Source of the DNA: Wolbachia endosymbiont (group B) of Germaria angustata
GTDB lineage: Bacteria; Pseudomonadota; Alphaproteobacteria; Rickettsiales; Anaplasmataceae
Direction of reading: 5' to 3'
Assembly: GCF_964026725.1 (NCBI RefSeq)
Contig: NZ_OZ034691.1
Coordinates: 496,001-560,000 of the forward strand
Length of the DNA: 64,000 nucleotides
The translations under genes and the position numbers were made by a program. Shown piece after piece: positions 39,140 through 48,910 of the stretch; the stretch's first letter is position 1; each line of letters opens with the position of its first letter. The notes beneath the pieces are model-generated. The model searched no databases. It was not told where the DNA came from and saw only the letters and a list, made by a program, of their open reading frames with translations.

Positions 39140-40199
39140 ATGTTAAGTGCTTTGAAAAATCTAAAAAGTAAAGCCAAGGAATTGGTGAGTACCATTACTC
39201 ATGGTCAGGGTGTAAGTAAAAATATTGATAAAGAAAACTGTCTTCCAGAAAAAAAATGCCTTAAATCCATCTTATCCTTATGTAAATTTTGGATATATGG
39301 AGAATGGTGTATTTTATCAATCTCAGCTAGCAATAAAGGATAAAGCTAATCTGAATATTTCAGATGTTAGCGGTCTTCCAGATGAAGAATCGTGGAAGAT
39401 ATTTCAAAAGCACAAAGTTGGAAAATCTCATGGTGAAGGTGATGATTATAAAAGTCATATTAATACACTACTAGAAGGAGAGGTTTCTCGGAAAGTTGTA
39501 GAAGAATTATATAATATAAAAAGTGATAAAATAAAGTTTGCCGCACTTGAAGAGTTTTTAGATGAAGAGAATCGTTCTTTTCCGGTTGCAAGATTAGCTA
39601 TTGCGGGAAAAGATCCAATTTGTTTGATGGATTTTCTCGAGGCTAGTAAGTCCAAAGAATATGGTATAGATGCAATTACAATGTGCAAACCTGACAAAAA
39701 CAAAACAAGAGGAGTGCGTTTATCGACTTGTTACGATGAAGATGAACAGGAAATAAGATCATATGAGATTCTCGATGGAACATATGATATGGATCTTGCT
39801 TGGGAAGTTGAAGGGAAAAAGTGTCAAATGAAAATTTCAGTTAGTAGCGATGGTTCTGCAAAGATTCTTAAAAGAAACGGCGTTACTGATGAAGAGATAT
39901 ACGCGCACACAGAAGTAATGGTAGAAAAACAGCATGAAACAAAGTCTCTCTATGAAGCATTGGGACTACAACAAACACAAGGAAAGAGTATGGAAAAAAT
40001 ACAACCTAAGTTGTACAAATGTTCTCAACCACAAAAAAGCAAGGAAATAAAAGAGCTCGTGGAAAAGAATCCAGAGGTACAATCTGCACTTAAAGAATTT
40101 GCTTCAGAGGTAAAAGAAGAGAGTTCTGAGTCAATGAAACCTTTGACAGATATCACAAAAGCGAATGTCAAAGAAGCTGGTTCTTCTATGCAGCGTTAA
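39140..40199 (+). pseudogene. Hypothetical protein with shared domain, frameshifted at an A8 tract
   Basis: The gene starts at the ATG at 39140 behind AGAGGGG and reads MLSALKNLKSKAKEL to LPEKK, then needs a shift of one base at the A8 run at 39249-39256 to continue NALNPSYPYVNFGYMENGVF and on to 40199. With seven A residues the frame would be whole (352 residues). Residues about 195-290 (IRSYEILDGTYDMDLAWEVE, GKKCQMKISVSSDG) match the domain of the protein at 11484. Whether it is dead or expressed by transcriptional slippage on the A tract cannot be told here. A later start for the second frame at 39225 is possible. Confidence 0.65.
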
Positions 40200-40208
40200 T
40201 CACACATA

Positions 40209-40240
40209 AAAGATCTCTTCTAAGTTTAGGAGAGATCTTT
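40209..40240 (+). terminator. Hairpin terminator after the gene at 39140
   Basis: AAAGATCTCTTCT and AGGAGAGATCTTT pair over 13 bp with one G-T wobble around a six-base loop. The T-run is short, so termination may be partial. Confidence 0.6.
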
Positions 40241-40294
40241 ATTGAAAAATTCAGGAAAATGTTGTATAATTACTGATAAACTTCGGTAAAACTT

Positions 40295-40513
40295 ATGGCG
40301 GATTCAGGAATCAACGTAACTTTCAACAGTGAAATTTCAGAGTGTCTTGCTGGGCTGGCTAAAATAAGAAACAAGCCCGTTACAAAGCTAGTAGAGGAGC
40401 TGATGCAAGAAGCAATTGAAAATGAGGAAGATAAAATATTAATTGAACGTGCTGCTGAACTTAATGTTCCAGGTGCAGAAACAGTTGATCTAAAAGACGT
40501 CAAGTGGGACTAA
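40295..40513 (+). CDS. RelB/antitoxin-like protein
   Basis: A 72-residue acidic protein: a short N-terminal strand (GINVTFNSEISECLAG) of ribbon-helix-helix type, a helical part (KPVTKLVEELMQEAIENEED) and a C-terminal toxin-binding tail. It sits directly before, and overlaps by 10 bases, a RelE-like toxin gene, the normal order for type II toxin-antitoxin operons, in which the antitoxin represses the operon. The assignment is by context and size. Confidence 0.7.
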   Translation: MADSGINVTFNSEISECLAGLAKIRNKPVTKLVEELMQEAIENEEDKILIERAAELNVPGAETVDLKDVKWD

Positions 40514-40779
40514 AGCGCTATAAGATTAAGTTCCTAAAAAATGTTAGTAAGAGAGATCTACCAGCTCTTCCAAAAACAATAAAGCTAAGAATTGAAGAAA
40601 TAGTAAAAGAGCGCCTTACAGTTAACCCAATTGATCTTGGTAAATCGTTGCGTTACAAACTCAAAGGACATAGAAGACTGAGAACTGGCGATTATCGTAT
40701 TATGTATCATGTAAATGCTGCAAAATATGAAGTAACCATTGTTTCAATAAAACACAGGAAAGACATTTACGAATCCTAG
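40504..40779 (+). CDS. RelE/ParE-family toxin
   Basis: A 91-residue basic protein starting at a GTG that overlaps the antitoxin gene. It shows the RelE pattern: YKIKFLKNVSKRDLPALPK, LGKSLRYKLKGHRRLRTGDY and RIMYHV...IVSIKHRKDIY, with the C-terminal Arg/His/Lys set that RelE toxins use to cut mRNA on the ribosome. All motif blocks are intact, so the toxin may be active. A dnaB-like fragment on the opposite strand meets it tail to tail with a four-base overlap. Confidence 0.8.
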   Translation: MGLKRYKIKFLKNVSKRDLPALPKTIKLRIEEIVKERLTVNPIDLGKSLRYKLKGHRRLRTGDYRIMYHVNAAKYEVTIVSIKHRKDIYES

Positions 40780-41027
40780 ATTAATATCCTACCAGTATTA
40801 ACCTGATAAGGCACGGTAACTTTACCTGTTGAGCCACTTCTATTCTTTGCAACGTTTATCTCTAATTCGTTATTAGCGTCTGTTTTATAGTAGTTGTCTC
40901 TGTAGAGTAGTAAAACTATGTCAGCGTCTTGTTCGATGCTCCCTGACTCTCTTAGGTCTGATAATTGCGGTCTTTTGTTTTGTCTTTCTTCTACTCTGCG
41001 ACTAATTTGTGATAGTGCCACGATGGG
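40776..41027 (-). pseudogene. DnaB-like helicase, C-terminal fragment cut by group II intron
   Basis: The minus-strand frame from the intron boundary reads HPIVALSQISRRVEERQNKR, PQLSDLRESGSIEQDADIVL and LLYRDNYYKTD, the RecA-core motif 4 region of replicative helicase DnaB, then NVAKNRSGSTGKVTVPYQV and a stop. The helicase N-terminal part is absent: on the other side of the intron lies an ankyrin fragment. The altered last residues suggest a phage-type or diverged DnaB rather than the essential chromosomal copy. About 84 codons remain. Confidence 0.8.
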
Positions 41028-42891
41028 GTGTGCCGTAGAGATACAAAGAATGTTCAAGTAAGAGCAAACTAAGTGCAAAAGCTGCACAGTAGATGAGGGT
41101 AGGTCCCTCGGAGCCGGTTTACAAGAGCAGGCTTCAAACAACCATAAGCTGCTTTGGTAAGGTAGTGAGCGTTATGGAAAAGGCATAATTATATGTCATG
41201 TAAGGAATAGAGAGATGAACGAAAGTGAACCACTGATGAAGTGTCGAAACCTTTTAAATGACGTCAAAACCAGGGGGTCGTTTGTAACCTGGGATAAATC
41301 TATCGGGAGCTTGTTTACTGGATAGATGGCGTCCGGCATAAAGGTGGCATGAATCCATTTCAGGCTATTGTGTGGAACTACGGGAACCTGTCGTTTCGAT
41401 GATAAGGGAGAAATCCAAGGAGCTAAACTCTAAGGATGAGAGTACCGATGCGAAAAACAGGGGCGGATCAGCTCGTAGTAGTGAAGAAGTTTCTGTAATG
41501 GAAATCGAGAGAAGGGGCTGAGTTATTTAGTTTTAATGATTTATCAACCGAAAGGGAGGAGTTAATGAGTAAAACAAAGTCTTTTGATATATCAAAGCAA
41601 CTTATTTGGAGAGCTTATAAACAAGTATCGAAAAATAAAGGTGCTGCTGGTGTGGATGAGGTTTCGATAACAAAGGTTGAAGAAAATCTAAAAGATAATC
41701 TGTACAAACTATGGAATAGGATGTCATCCGGAAGTTATTTTCCAGAGCCGGTAAAAGCTGTTGTGATACCAAAAGATACAGGAGGGCAAAGAATTTTATG
41801 TGTTCCTTCAGTATTCGACAGGATAGGGCAAACGGCTGCTGCTATGTATCTAGAGCCGCTGGTAGAACCAAAATTTCATGAGGATTCATATGGTTATAGA
41901 CCAAATAAGTCTGCACTGGATGCGGTAGATACAGCTCGTAAAAGATGCTGGAGGTACGATTGGACGATAGATCTTGATATATCTGGATTTTTCGACAATT
42001 TGGACCACGGCTTGGCATTGCAAGCTATCAAAAAGCACACAGACTGCAAATGGGTCATACTGTATGTTGAGAGGTGGATGAAAGCCCCCATTCAGCAAGC
42101 AGATGGCAGTAAGGTAGTTAGGGATAAAGGAGTTCCGCAAGGAGGTTCAATTAGCCCAATCATCTCTAATATATTCATGCATCATGTGTTTGATATATGG
42201 ATGAAAAAGAACTACCCGACGGTACCATTTGAGAGGTATGTGGATGATGCGATAGTACACTGCAGAACAGAGAAACAGGCAGAGTTTGTGAAAGTAATGA
42301 TCGAAGAAAGATTGGCTGAGTATAAGTTGAAATTACATCCTGAAAAGACACAGATAGTGTACTGTAAGGATGACAATAGGAGTGGTGGATTTCCTAAACA
42401 AAGTTTTGATTTTCTGGGTTACACATTCAGACCCAGGTTAGCAAGAAATAAAATAGGGAAATATTTTGTCTCATTTCTCCCAGCAATTAGCAACAAGGCC
42501 AAGAAAAAGATTACTACAACCATAAGGTCATGGAAAATGCTACGAAATACGCATATAACATTAGAGGAGATGTCAGGAAAAGTAAATCCAATAGTCAGAG
42601 GCTGGTATCAGTACTATGGCAAATTTTACAGAACTGAAGTATACAAATCTCTAAAGAATATAGAGCGGCATCTAGAAAAGTGGGTGAAAAGGAAATATAA
42701 GAGACTCAGGAGTCACGGAAGACTAGCAAGACAATTTCTAGGAAAGGTGAGAAAGAGGTCTCCGGATATTTTCTATCACTGGACACTAGGGTTAGGCCAA
42801 AAGGCTGAATAATGGAAGCTGTATAAATCAAGAGGTTTACGTACAGTTTTGCGAGAGACTGGTGGGGAAGTTCCACTGGTCTACTCTCCTT
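41028..42891 (+). mobile_element. Group II intron, copy 2
   Basis: This copy matches copy 1 from GTGTGCC to CTACTCTCCTT with a constant offset of 20418 bases. It lies antisense to the dnaB-like fragment on its left. On its right is an ankyrin fragment on the plus strand. Neither side of either copy supplies the other half of its flanking gene, so the copies have recombined with each other or with further copies elsewhere. Domain V and VI hairpins are intact. Confidence 0.93.
41565..42812 (+). CDS. ltrA: Group II intron reverse transcriptase/maturase, copy 2
   Basis: The 415-residue product is identical to that of copy 1 (YVDD active site, maturase domain, no endonuclease) and has the same GGGAGGAG ribosome binding site. 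Identity over the full protein between loci 20 kb apart points to recent transposition or ongoing homogenisation. Confidence 0.95.
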   Translation: MSKTKSFDISKQLIWRAYKQVSKNKGAAGVDEVSITKVEENLKDNLYKLWNRMSSGSYFPEPVKAVVIPKDTGGQRILCVPSVFDRIGQTAAAMYLEPLVEPKFHEDSYGYRPNKSALDAVDTARKRCWRYDWTIDLDISGFFDNLDHGLALQAIKKHTDCKWVILYVERWMKAPIQQADGSKVVRDKGVPQGGSISPIISNIFMHHVFDIWMKKNYPTVPFERYVDDAIVHCRTEKQAEFVKVMIEERLAEYKLKLHPEKTQIVYCKDDNRSGGFPKQSFDFLGYTFRPRLARNKIGKYFVSFLPAISNKAKKKITTTIRSWKMLRNTHITLEEMSGKVNPIVRGWYQYYGKFYRTEVYKSLKNIERHLEKWVKRKYKRLRSHGRLARQFLGKVRKRSPDIFYHWTLGLGQKAE

Positions 42892-43467
42892 GATGTAAAA
42901 GACAGAAGTGGTAGTACTCCTTTGCATTATGCTACTTTAAGTAATCATGTAGAGGTAGTAGATGCTCTGTTAGCTGAAGGCGCAAGTGTTCATGTAAAAG
43001 ATAGAAATGGTAGTACTCCTTTGCATTATGCTGCTAAAAATGGCTATTTAGAGATAGTAGATGCTCTACTAGACAGAGGTGCAGATGTTTATGAAAAAGA
43101 TAGTTTGCAGAAAACTCCTTTGTATTATGCCATTATAAATCACCAAGAAGATACGGTAGAGAGTATAAAAGGGTTTTTAAAAAATAAAGTAGTTCAAGGT
43201 AGTGTAGTTGTTGGTGGCTTAGTTGCCATGTTAGGGAATTTTGTAACATCGACGCTTTTTATAACCGAGACAATGGAAATTACATTAACATCTGTTACGG
43301 TAGCAATAGCTGTATCTGCATCAACAGCATTAACATCTGGTTATGCTAAATATCTAATGTCAAAATTCGATAACGAAATAAAAGAAATAAAAGAGCGACA
43401 AAACGTAATGGAAGGGAGGCAAAGTGTAGATATACAAAGCATACGTATACATAATGCTCTTTCGTAA
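42892..43467 (+). pseudogene. Ankyrin-repeat membrane protein, 5'-truncated by intron
   Basis: The frame enters from the intron 3' end and reads three ankyrin repeats (GSTPLHYATLSNHVEVVDAL, GSTPLHYAAKNGYLEIVDAL, KTPLYYAIINHQEDTVESI), then two membrane segments (VVVGGLVAMLGNFVTSTLFI and VTVAIAVSASTALTSGYA), a short coiled coil and a natural stop at 43467. The start and earlier repeats are missing. An ATG at 42862 inside domain VI keeps the frame open, so a truncated product is conceivable but lacks a proper start site. Confidence 0.75.
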
Positions 43468-43784
43468 CTTTTTACTTCCGCACTTCTTTAGTGTTGCTTA
43501 TAATAACTATAGATTTAGATCTTAATTAGAGGCTTTAATTACCTACTTTAAGTTATTGAATTTCTTATCATAACATCTTTCATTCCAGTACCCTGGAATG
43601 AAAGAAAAAGAACACTGAATTAAAAATACAACATACCATCTTATATCTTAATACTGCATAATACCTCGATCATAGATTGATTAAGGACACCTTGAGTTAT
43701 CTCTTTAGTTAGTCTTGCTTTACTATGAAAAGCTTGTACTCTTTAAATGTATTATTTATAAATTAACTGTTTATAAGCTAAAAT
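43468..43784. other. Intergenic region with a palindrome
   Basis: No gene is supported in these 317 bases. A perfect 12-bp hairpin, CTTTCATTCCAG with loop TACC, lies at 43577-43604 and shares its arms (ATTCCAG) with the dispersed palindromic repeats. A short minus-strand stretch reading KARLTKEITQGVLNQSMIEV around 43660-43730 might be the stump of a lost gene. Confidence 0.45.
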
Positions 43785-45118
43785 ATGTCTAGTAGAGCTA
43801 ATATACCTTTTTTATAGCTGGTGCTATTGCTTCCCTTACATTAATTACATCTGGAGTTTTTGCTGTAGCTCCTTACGTTGCATTTTTATCTTCAGTTGCA
43901 GCTTTAAATATAGCTCCCCCTGTTATTTTTATTTTATTTGTGCTTTCTGCAGTAGTAATTGTGTTTTCATATAAAATGATTAAACAAAGTAAAAAATCTC
44001 AAGAAAACTCGAAAGCTGAAGTCGAAGAGCCGAATAAAGGGTTAAGGAAAGAAGAAAATAAGCTAACTCCAATTAAAGAAGAATTAGAAGATGGAAAGGA
44101 TAAAGAAAATAAATACGGGTTTAGTGGTCTAGAAGAAAAAGTCCATAGAATTTCAGAGAATTTTGCAACGAAAGATGAAGTGGAGGGGTTAAAAAAAGAG
44201 GTTAGTGATCTTTCTGCAAAGTTAATTAATAGTCCTGCAACAAAAGATGAAGTAGAAGTAAAGCTGAAGATGGAATTTTATGCAAAAGATCAGGAAAGAG
44301 GGTGGAATACAATACTTGATAATATTATATTACCAAGTGACATAAAAGAAAATTTGAGAGAGATTTGTAAATCAAAAAGCGGAGGATATCTCTTAAATGG
44401 TAAAGGAGGGACTGGTAAGAGTAGTATTTGTGAAGCGATTGCGAATGAAATTAAATCTCAATTTGCTGTTATACGTATTTCTGCATTTTCCTTATGTAAT
44501 ATATCGAATATAGATCAAGTTTTTGAGAGGGCAAGAAAAAACACTCCTTGTATAATTATTATGGAAGAGATTGACGGCATTGGTCTAGATCGCAAGGGTG
44601 GTAAAAACAAGAATGTAGAATCTTTAACTCATTTACTCGATAAATTGAATAAAACCTTTCTTGAAGGAAATATAGTAATTGCCACAACTAATTGTGCGAA
44701 TGATTTAGACGGAGCACTAGTTAGACATGAACGCTTGAGAAACATTGAGGTTCCTGGGCTGGATAAAGAAAGTACACGTAGGGGAATACTAAAAGAATAT
44801 CTCAAAGAATTAAGCCCTCTAAATATTGAAACTATTGTAAAGAGTACTAATGGTTTTTCACCAGCAAATCTGATTGGTTTAGCCAAGTATATACTAGAGG
44901 AGAAAAGTAAAGGCAAAAGCACTCCTATTTTCACTTTATGTGAAAGATTTAAGAAGGAACATAACATTGAAGATAAGAAGAATGAGAAACATAGTAACGG
45001 AAAAACTAAAAACAAGGATACAAGGCTATCATCTGGAAGCTTATCTAGAAGTTCATCAGTAAGCTCTTCATTGAGTGATGTATCTTCTCGAGGAAGTAAG
45101 TGGCAAATCGAGGAATAA
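43785..45118 (+). pseudogene. Membrane-anchored AAA ATPase, frameshift at a T6 tract near the 5' end
   Basis: The natural start is the ATG at 43785 (MSSRANIPF), but after eight codons a T6 run at 43808-43813 throws it into a TAG; one more T would give FFIAGAIASLTLITSGVFAV and an open frame to 45118. The remainder has two N-terminal membrane segments, a Lys/Glu linker and an AAA ATPase domain with Walker A GKGGTGKSS (44399-44425) and Walker B IIIMEEIDGIG (Glu-Glu instead of the usual Asp-Glu), then a Ser-rich tail. Internal GTG starts, such as 43940, would lose the first membrane helix. It may be recently broken, slippage-dependent or started internally. Confidence 0.65.
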
Positions 45119-45139
45119 AGAGAATTACTACACAGTCTG

Positions 45140-45560
45140 GGATGACGCAATGCAAGTCGAGTCATGTCATTCCAGTGCTTGACAATAGTTTTTATCCAGA
45201 AGGGTCATTGAACTTCTAAAAGGGTGTCATTCCAGTACTGGAATCCAGGAATTTTTTGAGCACGCAAGTTATGCCAAGTTTTTTGTTGGTAAGAAAGGCT
45301 GGATCCCAGTACTGGGATGACAGGAAGAGGGCTACTCGGGTGACATCGAAGGGGCTACTTGCATGACAACAAAGGGGCTTGCTTGCATAACTCAAATTCA
45401 AAGAAAAATCATTTAATATCATTCCAGCGCGTGACGCTGGAATTCAGAAATAAAGAACAATGGATCCCAGTGTCAGCTACTCGGATTACATCCTTTTTTT
45501 CCTGGATACCAGTCGCATGACACTACTATACAGTAGATCTCAATTTCATCCCAGTCTGGG
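45140..45560. repeat. Dense cluster of palindromic repeats
   Basis: The 490-base gap before the orfg15-like gene is almost filled with copies of the dispersed palindromes: TCATTCCAGTGCTTGACA near 45168, CATTCCAGTACTGGAATCC near 45228, GGATCCCAGTACTGGGATGA near 45301, CATTCCAGCGCGTGACGCTG near 45420 and ATCCCAGTCTGGGAT near 45548. Short GGGCTACTC/GGGGCTACTTG units recur between them. No gene is supported. Confidence 0.8.
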
Positions 45561-45607
45561 ATCTTCTTTCAAAAATTCAAAACAATCTATCAAAAAGGAG
45601 GATTATT

Positions 45608-48600
45608 ATGTCTACAATAATTTTATCATCAATTTTAGGTCAAGCAGGTAGTATCTTTGGTCCAATTGGCCAAATTATCGGCTCAGAGCTCGGGGCTCTG
45701 CTTGGTGCACAGCTTGATAGTGCAATGTTTAGTCTTGATGCTGAGCAAAAGATAACGCATGGGGCGAGGCTGAAAAATCTGCAAGTTCAAACCTCAACTT
45801 ATGGCAAAGCAATTCCAATTATCTATGGCACTGCTCGCATTGCTGGAAACATTATTTGGTCACAGCCAATAAAAGAGGAGGCGATAACCACTCAAAATAA
45901 AACAGGAAGAGGTATAAATATTACATATAACTACTATGCAACACTCGCAATTGCAATTTGCAAGGGGAAAGTAGAAAAATTAAATAGAATCTGGGCGGAT
46001 ATAAAATCGCTTAGTTTTGATGAAATAGATTATACTTTTTACCACGGCAGAGAAGACCAAAACCCTGATCCGTTTATGTTATCAATCGAAGGTGAGAAGA
46101 ATGTACCAGCTTATAGAGGAATATCTTACATAGTCATCAAAAATTTCCCTTTGGCAGACTATAGTAATCGTGTTCCGGTGTTTACATTTGAAGTGCAAAC
46201 TGCACTGAAGCTCAGTGGATTCTCAGTAGCAGAAAACATTAAAAATATCAATATCATACCAGGTTCAGGGGAGTTTGTGTATGATACGAAAATACAGAAG
46301 AAAATTGCACGAGAAAAAATAAGCAGTAGTCAATATATTCCCTATGGACCGGTATAAAGAGTAAATCACAATAATCACACAAAAAAGAGCGATGCTATGC
46401 TTTCTTTGGACCAATTGAAGGAAAGTTTACCAAATGTTGAATGGGCATCGGTAGTGGTTAATTGATTTGCAAGCAGTTTGAATATCAAAGATTGTAAAAT
46501 ATATCCTGCAGTTGAATTTCAAGACGATTCTGCTATAGTGCCTGATGATTGGCAAGTGGGAAATATAACCAGGGATAATGCCCAGCTCATTTCAAAAGAT
46601 AATCATGGAAATCCAAGATATGGTGGTACAGTTAGCGATGCAGCACTAATAAGATATATAGAAGAGCTGCATAGCAGAGGTTATAAGGTGATGCTCTATC
46701 CAATGCTCTTGCTTGACACAAAAAACAAAGAGTGGCGAGGAAAATTGAGCGGTACTCCTCAGGATATAAGTGATTTTTTTGAGAATCAGTATAGCAAATT
46801 CATAGAGCATTACACGAGCATTGCCAAACAAACTAAAGTGGAAGGGTTTATTATTGGTTCTGAGTTTGCTCAGCTTACCAGAGTAAAAGATGTAGAGGGT
46901 GATTATCCTTCAGTAGCAGAGCTAGTTAAAGTTGCAAAGCAAGTAAAGCTTCAGCTTGGAAAAGAAGTAAACGTAACTTACGCTGCCGATTGGAGTGAGT
47001 ATCATTCATATGATGGTTGGTATAATATGGATGAACTTTGGTCTTCAGAGTTCATTGACGTTGTTGGCATCGATGCTTATTTTCCACTAACTGATGGCCC
47101 AGAACCTCCTTTTGGCTATTCCGCGGAAGATGTAGCGGGTGGTTGGAGCAGTGGGGTAGGGTATGATTATTTTTACGATTACTCAAAAAGTGATCCTGAG
47201 AAAATAAAGTATAATGACAGCGAATATGCATGGAAAAATATTGAGAAATGGTGGAGTGAAGTTCATGTAAATCCAGGTGGTAGTAAAACAAAATGGCAAC
47301 TAAAAATGAAGAAAATATGGTTTACCGAATATGGATTTCCCAGTATGAACGGCTGCACTAATGAGCCCAATGTGTTTGTTAATAAAGGTAGTATAGAGAG
47401 TAAATATCCACGATACTCAAACGGAGAGGTGAGCTTTCTTTCGCAGAAAACTGCTATCGAAGGGACACTAAAAAAGTGGCAAAATTCAGAAATGGTGGAG
47501 AAAATGTTCCTCTGGGCGTGGGATGCAAGGCCATTTCCTTATTTCCCCAATTTATGTGACATGTGGGCTGACTGCCATAACTGGCAGACCGGGCACTGGA
47601 TTCAGGGAAAAATTTCACAACTTAATGTTTCCGATGTTTTGTCTGATCTGTTGCAAAAGGTAGGTCTCAAAGGCGATCAGTTTGATACAAGTGATGTTAA
47701 AGGATTACTATCTGGGTATGTAATAAATGATCAGCAACCCGTACGCTCAATTATTAAAATGCTGCGAAGGTGCTATTTTTTTGATGTGGTTGAACAGAAC
47801 TCAAAACTGAAATTTATTCAAAAGGGCAGGGGAGTGACAACTGGTATACCAGTTGACGAAACTGTTTTCAATCACAATCCCAAGCTGATACAGCTTAGTC
47901 AATTAGATTTAAACAATAGGATTAACATCGTTTATTTTAACCGCAATTTTGGCTATCCAATTGATGTGAAATATGCTGAACTCCCAAGGCAGGGCAATGC
48001 TGCAACAGTTCCAATACCGCTCATTATGGAGGAAGGGGAGGCGCAAAATATAGCTGAAGTTTTACTTTATTCTTCGTGGCAAGAGAGAAATTTATACAAC
48101 TTTAAGCTACCGATAAAATATGCATGGCTTTTACCAAGTGATGTAATAGCAATTTCAGATGGTGAGAAAAGACATACGATGAGAATTATAAAAACAAAGT
48201 TTGAAAGCATGTCCATTCAAGTAATAGGAGTTGGTTATGATCCCTCTATATACAAGCTCTCCTTTCCTTCAACAAGATCACTTATGCTTAAAGAATGCCC
48301 TCCTTCTCACATCAGTAAATCTATCATAGAAATGATAGATTTACCGCATATTAAAGGTAATATCGCAAGTTTTACTTTAATTAGTGAAGAGGAAGGTTGG
48401 AAAGGAGCAACGCTTTTTATTTCGTATGATGATAAAAATTATAAGCCCATCGCGAGCGCAAATACACAATCTATTTACGGATATGTAATCGAATCTACCG
48501 ATGAGGGAATTACAGTAGTGCTACGTTTTGGTAAGCTAGACGTCATGAATCCAACTGTGTTAGCGCTGGTTGGCAAAGAGATAATAAAATTCCAAGATGC

Positions 48601-48811
48601 CAAGCTCATAGGTAAGAATAAATATCAGCTTATCGACCTAATTAGAGGCCAAGAGGGTACTAAGAAATATGAACATACCTCAGGTGAGAAATTCATTCTA
48701 CTTGATGATTCAATAATTTCTTTCGAAGTGCAAGAAGGAAGAAAATTTTACCTAAAAGCAGTCACTTATGGTGATTCATTGGAAAATACGGAAACAAAAA
48801 TTGTGAACTAG
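45608..48811 (+). pseudogene. GTA orfg15-like tail/TIM-barrel protein with two in-frame stops
   Basis: One continuous frame begins at the ATG at 45608 behind AAAAAGGAGG and runs to 48811 (1067 codons), interrupted only by TAA at 46355-46357 and TGA at 46463-46465. Between the stops the sequence (RVNHNNHTKKSDAMLSLDQL) is still clearly orfg15-like. The N-terminus (LGQAGSIFGPIGQIIGSELG) and the GTA TIM-barrel domain (DWQVGNITRDNAQ, LIRYIEELHSRGYKVMLYPM, VEGFIIGSEFAQLTRV) are well preserved, as is the phage-tail-like part after it. The family in free-living relatives is longer, so the C-terminus is probably cut too. CAA-to-TAA and TGG-to-TGA changes would explain both stops. Confidence 0.85.
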
Positions 48812-48910
48812 GAGAGAAGGACTTCATAAATGAGATCTTACCAGCAGGAACTTGTGTTTCATTAAAAAATCCACTATAATATTAACATAGCAATATAGTA
48901 AGATAAAATT

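Noticed and set aside
43640..43735. Minus-strand stretch resembling a coding remnant (KARLTKEITQGVLNQ)
   Set aside because: It is only about 33 codons with no start and no recognised family, so it is mentioned with the intergenic region but not called a gene.
48812..48910. Continuation of the orfg15-like gene past 48811
   Set aside because: The few codons after the stop do not match the family pattern, so the gene is taken to end there, probably truncated.
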